64,000 nt of DNA from Rhabditophanes sp. KR3021 (Eukaryota; Nematoda; Chromadorea; Rhabditida; Alloionematidae), in assembly GCA_963281155.1 (NCBI GenBank), contig CAUJLY010000003.1, forward strand, positions 1 through 64,000. Direction: 5' to 3'. Every line of letters starts with the position of its first letter. The first letter of the stretch is position 1. Made by a program: the position numbers and the translations under genes. Shown piece after piece: positions 12,983-25,044 of the stretch. The notes beneath the pieces are model-generated. The model was not told where the DNA came from. It did no database searches and saw only the letters and a program-made list of their open reading frames with translations.

Positions 12983-13409
12983 ATGTAGGAGGCATGTTGA
13001 ATATGCATAAAAGTGTAATTAATGCAAGTAGAAGTCTTGGAGTGGTAGGGGTTGAAGTGAGTACTCACAATGTGCTTGTCATATGTAAAATATGACGGTA
13101 TATATAGCATAAATCTGAATAATACACATAATATGATACAATGATGTAATAATTACAAGAATATAGCAAATTGCTTGTTTTTATCATTTGTATCGTCACT
13201 ATGCTTGCCAACTCTGGACTCAGTAGTTATGCCTTTCTGCTCTTGATCATCCACTCTTATAATGGTTCTATCATTCCCGCTTTGGAATGTATTGTCGCTT
13301 TGGCATATATTATCATGGATAGCGTTAAATTTGTTCGTCATTTCAATAGAGAACGAGCGAGGAAAATAGAAAAAAGCCTTTTTGGAAGGGTGGTTGACTG
13401 AAGATGGTT

Positions 13410-15380
13410 ATGAAAAATTGCTAAGCGAAGTAAAACCTGGGTCAAAACGGAAAAAACTAACTTAAAGAATCAAAATCAACGGAAAGTAGTTTATTAAACA
13501 AATCTGAATTTAAGTTAAAAACTGGCAATTGATGTATCAATTTCACAATTCAAGTATATTAAGAAATTTAAAGTATCTTAGGACGAGAAATATATGTATT
13601 AGCCAATAAAAACTCATATTTTTATGTGGAATATATTCGTTTATGATATGTATAAAATCATGTTTTTAATCATTGCTTTTTGACATCAAACCATTTTTAG
13701 CTTTTTATCAGATAGAAGGATTTTTATTAGAATGTGTGTGGAGATTCTGTTTAAAATACCACAAAAAACAAGATGTTTACAAGTATATTTATTTTATTAA
13801 TCCTTTATCTTAAAAGCGCATTGTTGGTGACATCTCCCTATGTCCTCTCACACCGATAAGTGCCATGAAGGGTACTGAAACACAATAACATCCTAACAGC
13901 ATTACAATTACATCGTCAACAAATATTGTTACGTTTGCAGAATGTAGAATTTATTTAAGATATGTCATTAAAATGCAAGCTTGTTAGCTTTAATGCCTCA
14001 TTTTTTACTTTCCTAAAAGTAAGTTTAATGCTATTAATAACTTCAACTTCTTGAAATGCGTGCTAAATACAAATAAAAAGTAAATTGCAATACAGTTAAT
14101 GCTTAGCTGTTTATTATGCTTAAGGATTTCAATTTGTTCGTTATTCTCAAATTAAATTTGCGTAACATGTTGGGTTAGTATTCATTTAACATTGCTAGTT
14201 TCTTGGAGCAGGATGCAAATTAGAAAAAACGGAATTTATTATGAATAATTGTATAATATTTATTGCTCTGCAACTAAATTGTTCCGATCAGACTGTAAAA
14301 TTCGATAATATAGGTTCATGTTGACAAATACAGTAATATTCACCTTCAGATGTTAACTTGATTTCATGCTCACTTTTTTTTGCGTGTTATGGTATGCAAA
14401 TTTCATTAATTCTTTTCGTGTATATCAGTTTAATGAAGATTTATGTTGATAAATGAATGTGTTAAATATATTTAAATATAAATTGGAATTGATAATTGTT
14501 TCTTTGATCATAATTTTAACTCTTTTGCCAATTATGTGAGTTAAATTTTTTTATTAAAAAATGCAGAAAACATTTTAAATAATTAGTATATACTTGCAAG
14601 AATGAAAGATTTAGGATTGCAGCTGGGCTATATATCTTGTAGAAAGGTAGATCTTCATTAAATCACAATGCAATATGCACGTTAAAATAGTGGACCACAA
14701 CAATTAATTCTTTCTATAATAAAGAAATTAACCGTTATAATGAAATATAATTAATTAAGTCTAATAAAGTAAAACGAATGGGTATTGAAATAGTAAAAAT
14801 AATGACTCTTTAGGCATTTTCGTCACTTACTAGATGAAACAGCGCATGTCTTGAGGAGAATAGGTGTAGTCAATCAGGCGTGTAATGTTGGGTTCAGATG
14901 TATTTGAAATATATGAGTAAAAAGATACTATTCGAAAGTAATTAAATCATCCATTTTTTCTTCCCTGATAATTGCCGTAACCTGATTATCATGTCGTACT
15001 TACTGGTATATTGTTGAATGTTACTAAAATTCAACTTAGAAGCTATGTTTATAATAACATTCAAATAATAAAGTGTGATTCATTTGAGGAATATTTAAAC
15101 ACACAAATTAGTAAGAAAAAGTATGTGAAAATGAAGACGAATCTAAAATAAGTATTCGAGGTATTTGACAACTGAAAGAGAAATTACTATCCATTAGTTA
15201 GTCAACGAAGAACTTTTGATGGAAAGTTCAAACTAATTATCACAAAATTAAGCAACAGAAAAGTAAAGTGATTATACTTTTTTCTATGATCAAATTCCAA
15301 ATTGTGGAGCTATTTTAGTTATGGAAGTTAGTCTAAATGATTAGTAAATGGTATGGAATTAAGATTGTTATTTTGGAAGT
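13410..15380. other. Intergenic, no supported gene
   Basis: Only short random open frames in AT-rich sequence. The stretch around 14000-14600 resembles the repeat-bearing desert at 8.5-11.4 kb in composition and short shared words. Confidence 0.4.
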
Positions 15381-15749
15381 TTAGGAATAATTGATGTTGG
15401 TTAAGATAAAGTTAATAAGACTCATAACACCTATTGATGGAATGTGGACTTTGAGGGTGGCTGATCTTTTAAGCGATTCTGAGTCGTGGGGAATGTTTTG
15501 GAAATTGGATTGAGGCATGTAACTGAGGACTTTGGGCATATATGTTTTGTGGATGTAGGAACGTCGAGGCAGTGTTCCGCGGAGATAGTAAAAGTTGTTC
15601 CTTCTTTGCCTGAGACGGTAATAGTAATGAATAGTTAGTACAAATAATAGCACAAAAATAGTGGTCAAGGGAAATATAAAAGGATTCAAGTCATTGATTT
15701 GGCTAATAATTCTGAGACCTCTTCCTTTATTATTCCAGAGCTACTTATT
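15381..15749 (-). CDS. Probable last exon of a small membrane protein, orphan
   Basis: The minus strand is open for about 120 codons and contains a strong membrane span (IFPLTTIFVLLFVLTIHYYY). A basic juxtamembrane segment (RLRQRRNN) and a Ser/Pro/basic tail (TLPRRSYIHKTYMPK, SLKRSATLKV) follow. There is no in-frame ATG before the span. A plausible acceptor (ATAAG or TAG near 15745) suggests a spliced upstream exon, probably with a signal sequence, which I could not locate. The charge pattern fits a type-I or type-III single-pass protein with a cytosolic tail. The family is unknown. Confidence 0.4.
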
Positions 15750-15835
15750 GTCGACATTCATAAGGAATAATGATTAGTAAAATTTGTAAGCAATGTGAAT
15801 GGTTAGTTTTTAGATGTGTTGGGCATCATTAACTA

Positions 15836-16085
15836 TATTCGACACGATTCAAAAAACTGGTGGCAACAAACATTTGGCTCTTTTGTCTGAAAGTGCCCTT
15901 AAATATGCAAATGTTCACGTCAATTTGGATAAAGATGCTGCTCATTCGATTGCGTTGACAAAGCTGTTCCTTTTCTGGTAGACTCGTTTATCGATTTATT
16001 GGTTCTTGTACTGAGAATTTCGAAGATGTTAGGAAGTTTAAGGATACATGCAAAGGACTCTGTTTATTATTATGTAAATATTTTG
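15836..16085 (+). pseudogene. Gene remnant of unknown family
   Basis: The plus strand encodes about 48 codons of good coding character (FDTIQKTGGNKHLALLSESA..., VHVNLDKDAAHSIAL) up to a TAG. A frame-shifted continuation follows (GRLVYRFIGSCTENFEDVR, FKDTCKGLC). There is no start codon and no splice sites that would join the pieces. It looks like the 3' part of a decayed gene. I do not recognise the protein. Confidence 0.4.
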
Positions 16086-16089
16086 TATG

Positions 16090-17569
16090 TATTTTATAAT
16101 GTGTCAAAATAAAATGATTATAAACATTTAAAACAAAGAAATCGACCCAGATTTATTTAAAACTATTAAAAAAGACGATTGAACAAGAAAGCTACACTAT
16201 TTAATGTACACATTATTTTTTGAGCAATATTTCTAAAATATATATTATTTGATAAAAACACTTTCATTGATTTAACTTTGCTTGGTTTCCCCATTACCTC
16301 CTTTATTAATCTCCAGCCGCAATTTTATGTTTGCCCCATGCATGGAAACATTTCGTGAATCTTTTAGATTCAAGACCTTTGATTATTATTAAATGGATCT
16401 TTATTCGAACTTAAATTTCTCACCCTCGAACATAATTCGCTAAAGTGAGGAGATACCAATGAGACAGTTTGTTGTTTTAGCTTCCGTAATTAATCATTCT
16501 TCTTGTAGTTATTCTTCCATTTTGCTTCTTAATGATTCGAAGAAGCATCGATATTAACTTCCATCAATTGCCATTGCACGAAATTATAAAACTCGACATG
16601 ACTATCGAATGGTGGCTTATATGACATAATGTGCATAACTGCTTTGCATACTGAAGCCAAACAATAAATAACAATTGTGGCTTACGGTATTATAAATATG
16701 TTTTGACTATTAAACAAGATAAAGCTGTATCGTATGTCTAAATCAAAACTGGGCAAGCAACTGAATCCTTCAGCAAAATTTCTGTCTTAATTCATGCGTC
16801 TGTCAAAAAGTTCCACAAGACACACGCTTAATATCCTAATTTACTTTCAATATTGAGTCATTTGTCAACGGTGCATCAGTTCACCACCTACAATTTTTGG
16901 ATATAAATAAGCTTCAAAGACAAATAATAATCTTGGTTTTAATCATTTTACAAAATACAATCAAAAGCGTTCGACATGACTTATTGAACAAGTTATTAAC
17001 TCTGTTTTACATATTAGCTGGGTTAGATTTGACGATATCAGAAAGCCTTTGCTTAATCTTAATGTGGCTTCTTCATGAGCTTTGAATGAAAATTGTAGAA
17101 ATGTCCTTGAATCATTTGCTGATTGTTCTTCTAACCCAATTTTTATCTTTTAATTCTTGAAGCAGTGTGCTTTCTACTTAAAGGGGAGCAATATCACAAT
17201 TTAGAAAGACTAGCACCAAGAATCAATCGGTCAAATAAAGGCAACACATTTAGTAAGTAAAATATGACACTTTTACTAAAGTGGTCACATATTTATCGTC
17301 ATCAATGATGCTATTCTTAAGTGAATCTTTAGATTAAACACTTTTAGAATAAGAATTAGAAAACTGAGAACTTACTTAATTTGCAAAATAGACAAATTAA
17401 ATGAATTAGTCATTTATTTGATGTTTAAAGATAGTTTATAGCAAGCGTGATTACCCCACGATTTACTTATAAACCAAATATATTTGTTTGAAGCTTTTAG
17501 ATATTGATACTTCCATTTAAAATTAACCGTTTCACAGTTAAGAACAGAAGTGTATATCTCTTGTAGCTC
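16090..17569. other. Intergenic, possible decayed coding traces
   Basis: Between 16900 and 17160 both strands hold short open pieces broken by several stops (minus strand: LQELKDKNWVRRTISK, AHEEATLRLSKGF). They could be relics of a mobile element or gene, but nothing can be named. Confidence 0.3.
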
Positions 17570-17719
17570 CCGATGATGGGGCTGAGTTTAGTTAAAGGTA
17601 CGTTTATTCTTAATAAGATACAACAAAGAGTAGTCTGTTTATGTTTATAAAGCCACAGCTTATATAGGCCTTCGATTCAGTAGCTGCTTCTTCGCTCTTC
17701 TTGTTTCATTCTATTTATA
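17570..17719 (+). repeat. Dispersed 150-bp repeat, copy 2
   Basis: Nearly identical to 1861-2010 in the same orientation, from CCGATGATGG to TTCATTCTATTTATA, with sharp loss of similarity outside. See copy 1. Confidence 0.8.
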
Positions 17720-18410
17720 ACTCCAGAGATTGATGTTAGTTTGGTAACCTGATTGATGTAAGTAATGTTACATCTAGATATTACTTGCACTAGCCATCAC
17801 ACTTTGGCTTTTTTTGCCAGAATAATATAGTTACACATTGTTGAAAGAATTGTGTGTTTATATTATTGATGTATTTACAAAATTGGACTTTTTTGTTGTG
17901 GTTGATCATATGAAAATTATGTTCGAAGCTAAGTGAAATCAAAGAATACCTGTTACTTTAAACACAATAACCAACGAAACAACAAAAATCCATAACCGAT
18001 AAGCAGAACATTTTTTCCTATAAATAGAATATATTATATGCAAATCGAAACTAAAATGTAGTCTAAATTTAAGATATACGAATTTTCAATATTCTTAATG
18101 ATACTTTTTAAAAACATATTCAATATTGTAATTGATCTTTAGAATATAACTTGCTGTAATATCAGAAAGGATGTTGCACATATTTAAATTAGTTTACAAA
18201 TAATGATAAACTAAAAAGTTTGTCGTACTTTTTAAATATTTTACAATCGGAACCTTTAGTTTCTCAAACATGAAGCAAAATCACCATCTCTTTGTGCATA
18301 TAATAGTTTGACAAATATACACATTTATGTATTCAAATTTGGGCAATTTTTGCAAGACTTAAACATGTTTTTATTGAAAACAACTAATCATCCTCTCTTT
18401 GCTATTTTAC
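17720..18410. other. Upstream region of the INCENP-like gene
   Basis: AT-rich, no coding frame. No obvious TATA box or trans-splice acceptor lies directly before the ATG at 18411. Confidence 0.4.
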
Positions 18411-19680
18411 ATGCCTCCTAAGTCTAAAAAGCCTGCCAAGATTACTTCTTCTAATCTATCTCAAAAAGAGAAATCATCCAATCCCTTCCTGCATCTGTTT
18501 GATGAAAATCCAGAGCAATATTTACCTTCCGGTGTAATTTCCTTCAAACAGTTTGTGCCTGATAAAGAAAGTCTCGACGAGATAAATTTGAATTTAGACA
18601 ATGTCTATAGTGTTTGTGTTGTGCCAAACTTATTGGAAGCTGTAATGAAAATGCTGGAACGTCGTGAAAGATTTAAAGTGGAAATGAGAAAAAGAGTTAA
18701 GGACTTTGAGGTAGACTATCTTATTAATTTGATTTTAATTAGTTTAGTTTCAAACAACTCCTGTGTGTGGTAACACTTCATCTAAGATAAGAAATTTGAT
18801 GGGTAAACTTCGCCTTCGCCTCAAATCTCCAATTAAACAAAAGGATAGTTGTCAAACTCATTTGCTATCACCAATCTTTTCCTCAAGAGACGAAACCATT
18901 ACTGTTTGCAATGAAGACACAGGTCCACAAGCGACTTCAACCCCTTTTGTCTATCAAGGTGACCGTGCAGACAAAGGCATGATTGGTAGATTTGGATCAC
19001 CTGGACTATGCTTAGACAAGATGGAATTATCTCCAAAAAAGTTAGTTTATAGAATATTTTTCACATTGTTAATTTTATGTATTTTTAGGACTAACGGTGA
19101 AAGCAATTCAAATCCACTGATTACTAAGCGCAAGAGTGATAAAATGATTCCGAGCTCCCCTACATCATTCGGATCTCCCGCACCTAAAGCAGTCAGAGTT
19201 GGAAAAACCGTCAACTTTTCCGAGATGGTGCCAAAGAAAAAAAGTCACTCACCCGTGATTCTGGAAGATGTTGAAGAAAACTTTCTGACTGTGGATGATG
19301 AAACTTCCCCGCTTGTATCTCTTATTATGGATGTTTCACATTCCAAGACACCGGCTGGTACAATTCAAAGTAGTTGTTCAGCAAAAACAATGATGTCCAA
19401 CTATGATATTGCTGACTTTAATGACGAAGATGAAACTGACTATGAAGATGCTCCTAAAAAGAAAATCCCTCAATGGGCTCAAATTAAAAATGTTCAAAAA
19501 GTTTTGGACAATCAATGCCAAACCAACGCGGACAGTATCTTCGGAGAGATCAGACCTCTTATCTTAACTGACCTTTGCAAAAGTTATGACGAGGATGTAA
19601 TTGACAACAACCAAACATCTTCCTCAGATTATCCACTGCACGGAAAAGCTATTTACCATATTCTGAACGACTATGATTGA
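18411..19680 (+). CDS. INCENP: INCENP-like chromosomal passenger complex subunit
   Basis: INCENP scaffolds the chromosomal passenger complex: its N-terminus binds Survivin and Borealin, and its C-terminal IN-box binds and activates Aurora B kinase. Three exons (18411-18710, 18748-19040, 19089-19680; introns 37 and 48 nt) give 394 residues. The IN-box is visible at about residues 320-360: KKIPQWAQ, then LDNQ, then DSIFGEIRPLILTDLC, matching the family pattern IPxWA...Q...IFG. The N-terminal 100 residues contain a helical segment (VVPNLLEAVMKMLERRERF) fitting the Survivin/Borealin-binding region. The middle is disordered, Ser/Pro/Lys-rich, with acidic patches. It is much shorter than vertebrate INCENP (about 900 residues), mainly because the long single-helix region is missing. 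The second donor is GTTAGT. It is the nearest upstream gene to the histone cluster. Confidence 0.8.
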
Positions 19681-20570
19681 ACGTTATTTTAACAAACTAC
19701 ACTGCACATGACAATTTTCAACGTAACATTTTTTAAATAAACTTTATTACAATTGTCTTTCTAATTATATCTATCCACAAAGTGTTTGTTTTGATCAATT
19801 TTTATATACAAAACCAAATAAGAGCATTCATGCTGTGATGCAAATAACTTGAGACACATAAACACTTTTATCAAATTTGTTTTTCATTAATACGTACAAT
19901 TGTGTTTTATTATTACCCTGTACATATTTAATATTGATGTTCTCAGTAACTAGATGTAGAATGGACTTAGAAATATGGAAATAGTCATTAATGCTTAACT
20001 AACAACTAGGTTTCATTATATATTATTTTCATTAACAGGAATTGTTCTTAGTGTGGTTTTAAAGTCTGTTGAGTTATAATTAATTTACTTACTAGTTTAT
20101 TCAGCTAATTTCATCCTTTTAAATATCTAACATAAAAAATGACTTTACTGCAATCAAAATATTTTAAATCTTATGCATATGTTTTAAAGCAGTTAAAGAA
20201 AGCATAATAATAGAAGACCCATCAATAATATAAGTAGATGCCTGTTTTGATTTATCCTAACCAAGTTTAAAAATCACTCTGTTTGCTAAATCTAGATGAT
20301 TTTTGAACAAATAATGCCTGAATATTATTACTTGTAAGTTATGAACTAATTTGATTAAATTAAAGAAGAGTTCTAAGTTTACGTGACTATTTTTTAAATG
20401 AAACTAAACTTTATTTATTTGTTATTTACCTGTTTTAGCATACGTTTTGTGTATATAAAATGTAAAGTTGAATGGCTGCACTGGTCTTGCTAGTACGTAA
20501 ATTAGGATGTGATATTGTATCCAAGAAACATGTTTAGACTAAAAGAAACATTTTATTTAAAAAATAGATT
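19681..20570. other. Intergenic between INCENP-like gene and H2B
   Basis: AT-rich 3' flanks of two convergent genes. No gene or structured element was seen before the H2B stem-loop. Confidence 0.5.
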
Positions 20571-20575
20571 TTGAT

Positions 20576-20591
20576 AGTCCTAAAGAGGACT
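20576..20591 (-). terminator. Histone 3' stem-loop of H2B
   Basis: A six-base-pair hairpin (AGTCCT, loop CTTT, AGGACT on the minus strand), flanked 5' by CAAC and 3' by ATCA, lies 45 bases after the H2B stop. It is the SLBP/U7-type 3' processing signal of replication-dependent histone mRNAs. Confidence 0.9.
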
Positions 20592-20635
20592 GTTGGGAAT
20601 GTATGAGATCAATTATGTCAGATTGTAAAGCCGAT

Positions 20636-21007
20636 TTACTTGGAGCTGGTGTACTTGGTGACAGCCTTTGTTCCTTCGGAAACAGCGTGCTTGGCCAACT
20701 CTCCTGGAAGAATAAGACGAACAGAAGTTTGAATTTCTCTGGATGAGATGGTGGACTTCTTGTTGTATTGGGCGAGTTTGGAAGCTTCTCCGGCGATTCT
20801 TTCGAAGACATCATTCACGAATGAGTTCATGATTGACATGGCCTTTGAAGAGACTCCAGTGTCTGGATGGACTTGCTTCAATACACGGTAGATGTAAGTG
20901 GAGTAAGATTCCTTTCTGGTCTTCCTTCTCTTCTTCTCTCCTCCAACACGGACGGTCTTGGTAGCTTTGACGGCTTTCTTTCCTTTAGCAGCGGGCTTTG
21001 GTGGCAT
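20636..21007 (-). CDS. H2B: Histone H2B
   Basis: This intronless gene encodes 123 residues, the usual length. The basic N-terminal tail ([19 protein letters not shown]) and the [11 protein letters not shown] basic patch precede the histone fold. The conserved [41 protein letters not shown] and C-terminal [10 protein letters not shown] are all intact, including the lysine normally ubiquitinated near the C-terminus (AVTKY). H2B pairs with H2A in the nucleosome core. It is divergently arranged with H2A, sharing a 319-bp promoter, and carries a 3' stem-loop rather than a poly(A) signal, as expected for a replication-dependent histone. Codons are clearly more G/C-rich than the surrounding DNA. Confidence 0.98.
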   Translation of the reverse strand: MPPKPAAKGKKAVKATKTVRVGGEKKRRKTRKESYSTYIYRVLKQVHPDTGVSSKAMSIMNSFVNDVFERIAGEASKLAQYNKKSTISSREIQTSVRLILPGELAKHAVSEGTKAVTKYTSSK

Positions 21008-21326
21008 GATTGAATAAATGAATGTATAAATACAAGTGATATGGTCTAGCAAACGTGTTGTCTTTTATACAAAAAGTTGATGGTGATGGGTGGACCCTGC
21101 AACTTTCCCGCATTTACTGACCTAATACATCTGATTAGATAGACACACCCACAGCGGAAGGAAAAAATGGTGGCGATGGGGGATCACTACTTCTTTCCCG
21201 CATTTACTAACCTTTCTATACATGTGATTAGGTAGACACACCCACACCGAAAACAAAAAGTATAAAAGACATAGTCTGCGTGCATTTAGTATCGAGTTTA
21301 ACTCATACTTTACATTTATTCAAATC
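21008..21326. promoter_or_regulatory. Bidirectional H2B/H2A promoter with duplicated block
   Basis: Each side has a TATA box (TATAAAAG near 21070 on the minus strand and at 21261 on the plus strand). Between them a block of about 90 bp occurs twice in tandem: a GGTG/CGATGGG element, CTTTCCCGCATTTACT, an ATCTGATTAG/ATGTGATTAG element and AGACACACCCACA. These shared elements are candidate S-phase histone promoter sites. Confidence 0.75.
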
Positions 21327-21722
21327 ATGTCTGGTCGCGGAAAGGGAGGAAAAGCTAAGTCCACAGGAAAAGCCAAGTCAAGATCTAGCAGAGCTGGACT
21401 TCAATTCCCAGTTGGTCGTCTTCATCGTATGCTCAGAAAAGGAAACTACGCCGAGAGAGTTGGTGCCGGAGCTCCAGTTTACCTCGCCGCCGTTCTCGAG
21501 TACTTGGCTGCTGAAGTCCTTGAATTGGCCGGTAACGCTGCCCGTGATAACAAGAAGTCCAGAATCAACCCCAGACATCTTCAATTGGCCATCAGAAATG
21601 ACGAAGAGTTGAACAAACTCTTATCCGGAGTCACCATTGCTCAAGGTGGAGTTCTTCCAAACATCCAATCTGGACTTGTTCCAAAGAAAGGAGCCGAAAC
21701 CGCTGCTTCAACTGCCGAATAA
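21327..21722 (+). CDS. H2A: Histone H2A
   Basis: This intronless gene encodes 131 residues. The N-terminal tail [19 protein letters not shown], the [12 protein letters not shown] motif, the acidic-patch region ([19 protein letters not shown]), [17 protein letters not shown] and GGVLPNIQ are canonical. There is no SQ(E/D)phi tail, so it is not H2A.X. The sequence [11 protein letters not shown] differs slightly from the common NKKTRI(A/I)PRHLQ. It forms the H2A-H2B dimer with the product of the divergent neighbour. A 3' stem-loop at 21759-21774 replaces polyadenylation. Confidence 0.98.
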   Translation: MSGRGKGGKAKSTGKAKSRSSRAGLQFPVGRLHRMLRKGNYAERVGAGAPVYLAAVLEYLAAEVLELAGNAARDNKKSRINPRHLQLAIRNDEELNKLLSGVTIAQGGVLPNIQSGLVPKKGAETAASTAE

Positions 21723-21758
21723 ATTATTTGACTAATTTAAACATTCTACATTCCCAAC

Positions 21759-21774
21759 AGTCCTCTTTAGGACT
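21759..21774 (+). terminator. Histone 3' stem-loop of H2A
   Basis: AGTCCT-CTTT-AGGACT hairpin 37 bases after the stop, preceded by CCAAC. It is identical to the H2B and H4 hairpins. Confidence 0.92.
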
Positions 21775-22099
21775 ATCATTTTACTTTCTTTGATCTCGTA
21801 TTAAATTATCATTTGCTTGAACGTAATAAATTGTTGACATCATCATTTATATTTTTAAACATATTTAACTAGATATTGCCAGGCAAGTACTGCTATGTGT
21901 GTACTTTTGTGTAAAAGTAAATTCTTTGGCGCGTAAAGCATCTACTTCCGCAACACACAAACATTTTTAGTATTTTACCATTAAATGTGTAGGCATTCCA
22001 AATGTGATTAGAATCAAAGAGGCATAATTGATAAAGAGAATATATTTATTATGAAGGCATAACGTCAAAAGAAAGAATAATTAAAGTAAGAACATTGAT

Positions 22100-22115
22100 A
22101 GCCCTAAAGAGGGCT
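22100..22115 (-). terminator. Histone 3' stem-loop of H3 (compensated variant)
   Basis: On the minus strand the hairpin reads AGCCCT-CTTT-AGGGCT. It differs from the other three hairpins at one position on each arm, changing a T-A pair to a C-G pair and so keeping the stem. Confidence 0.92.
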
Positions 22116-22162
22116 GGTGGGATAGAAGTGTGGTTTATGTACAAGCATAAGAGTGACAAGAA

Positions 22163-23144
<982 letters not shown>

Positions 23145-23183
23145 TTTAATTAACACAAACAATAAACATTTTAAATTCCCAAC

Positions 23184-23199
23184 AGTCCTCTTTAGGACT
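23184..23199 (+). terminator. Histone 3' stem-loop of H4
   Basis: AGTCCT-CTTT-AGGACT hairpin 40 bases after the stop, flanked by CAAC and ATCA, the same as for H2A and H2B. Confidence 0.92.
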
Positions 23200-23428
23200 A
23201 TCAATTACTCTTTCTTGTTATAAATATTGTTAAATAAATGATCTCTCATACATTTTCTTTTATCACTAACTTCATCTGAATTTGCATATGACGCTAAAAT
23301 ATATAGCAGATGATTGATTTGCATACATATTCAGTAATATAATATCCCAGATTCTTTTGAAAAGGATTAATTTGATAGTAAATTATTGTAAGATGTACAA
23401 CAAATGTGTTGTTGTTTGGTTGTTTTTT

Positions 23429-23520
23429 AGAGACCTTTTCAAGTCTCCTTCCAAAATTTGCTAACAGAATTCATGTAGAATCCTGAACGCATACTAACCT
23501 CAAACTGGGTTTTTTAAACC
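23429..23520 (-). ncRNA. Spliced-leader RNA gene, copy 1
   Basis: On the minus strand the RNA starts GGTTT, six A, CCCAGTTTGAG (22-nt leader, 23499-23520). It is followed at once by a splice donor GTTAGTATG. An Sm-protein site AATTTTGG lies at 23451-23458 and a terminal hairpin (GAGACTT...AAGGTCTC) at the 3' end. This is the architecture of a nematode SL RNA: leader exon, donor, Sm site, hairpin, about 92 nt. The leader starts like SL1 (GGTTTAA) and ends like SL1 (GTTTGAG), with an SL2-like ACCCAG in between. SL RNAs donate the leader to mRNA 5' ends by trans-splicing. Confidence 0.93.
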
Positions 23521-23600
23521 GTCTTAGTCCCCTTTTACCAGCCTTTTATACACACATATGCGACAATCGGAAGTAGGACTTTGCGCTGCGTAGTTGAATA
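23521..23600 (-). promoter_or_regulatory. SL RNA promoter (proximal element plus TATA box)
   Basis: Upstream of copy 1 a TATAAAAGG sits about 30 bases before the leader, and a conserved element CCTACTTCCGATTGTC sits about 50-65 bases before it. The same pair precedes the other SL copies (with small changes). The position and conservation fit a snRNA-type proximal sequence element. Confidence 0.75.
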
Positions 23601-23671
23601 ATGTACACATTTATGTAAATGAAATATTCTTTTATATAAAAACAAATACTTCTTCTTTTTTATATTTTATT

Positions 23672-23763
23672 AGAGACCTTTGCAAGTCTCATTCCAAAAT
23701 TTGCTAACAGAATTCATGTAGAATCCTGAACGCATACTAACCTCAAACTGGGTTTTTTAAACC
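23672..23763 (-). ncRNA. Spliced-leader RNA gene, copy 2
   Basis: Same 92-nt unit as copy 1, with identical leader, donor GTTAGT, Sm site and terminal hairpin (GAGACTTGCAAAGGTCTC). It lies 243 bases upstream of copy 1 on the same strand. Its spacer with copy 1 is nearly identical to that between copies 4 and 5 at 39.7-39.85 kb. Confidence 0.92.
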
Positions 23764-23849
23764 GTCTTAGTCTCATTTTGCCAGCCTTTTATACACACAT
23801 ATGTGACAATTGGAAGTAGGCTTTACGCTGGGTAGTTGAATAATGCATA

Positions 23850-25044
23850 CACACATTTAAACGAACCTTTATACCCCATTTATTACGTGACTACTTCTTT
23901 TTAATACAAATTCATTAACAAAGTTTGTTTTAAAATGTGTTAAACAAATTGCCATATATTTCAAAAGGCATGAATGAATAAATAAATGATATCAGAAAAT
24001 GTCCTATTTATAATTTGTATTGTTTAGCATTTAAAGCAATTCCATATCCAGAATATAATTCTTTGGAAATGTTTAAAATGTTTGCATTTACTTTACAAAC
24101 ATTACAGATGAGGGTTGTTTCATTGTAGCGCTTACTTTGGATGTGGTATCCTAAGTATCATCATAGTAGCCAAGACATATTCAAATAACTATTACGTTTT
24201 AAATAACGTTTGGAATCTTTCAAAATCACTCCCAACACATTAAAACTAATTCCCAACACTTTAAACCAATTCAAAATGGTTATAAATTAATGTCCACGGC
24301 TTATACAATAACTCGCATTCTTTCTTAATCCCCACTAACACGTTACAAATAGTTTGCCGCACTTTTATTTTTAAAAGTGGCCAAAAGGTGTATATAGGAA
24401 ACACCTTCTCGCCATATATCAAAAAAGTGTATACTCATTTTTGAGGTTATTACTGTAGCCTTTGAACAACATAAATCGTTTCTATGATCATTGAGTTGTT
24501 TTGAAACTTCACTTAATTTGTTAAAATAGCCTATATGAGGATTAAAAAATGGGTTGGCTAATAAAAGTCTGGCTAACCATATGCCTGAGAAAAGTTGATA
24601 CCTGCCAAACTGGCGCTCTTGTTCTGTACAATCTCCTTGATTGATTATTTTGTGATGTATGTTTTTTATTAAAAATAACTCTTGTCCGGCTATTTAGGAG
24701 TAAACAATGTAGAAAGGAAACTTCAATAATTAATAATATTGTATCTAGACGTAAACTCATCCTTTTTTCTTAAGAAGAATTTTTCGGTTTTAACTGTCTT
24801 TACTTCCTGTTATTTGTTTAAGGAAGAACAGTAAAAGAGGTAAGAAAAGGAATGTGTATAATTAAAAAATTTATTATCAATGCCAATTATAGAAATATTA
24901 ATATAAAAGGATAGTAACATTTTTTTTAATAACTATTATTTAGTTTCATGTCTAAACAACGGAAAGAAAAATGTGTTGGAACCATAATTGTGTGATTACA
25001 ACGCAGGTATACATCATATCCGAGACATTTGATAATTGACAACC
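23850..25044. other. Intergenic, no supported gene
   Basis: AT-rich. An open minus-strand frame at 24542-24760 has no motif or start context. Nothing else was seen. Confidence 0.4.

Noticed and set aside
21280..21612. Alternative frames over the histone genes
   Set aside because: Shadows produced by the G/C-rich codon usage of the histones.
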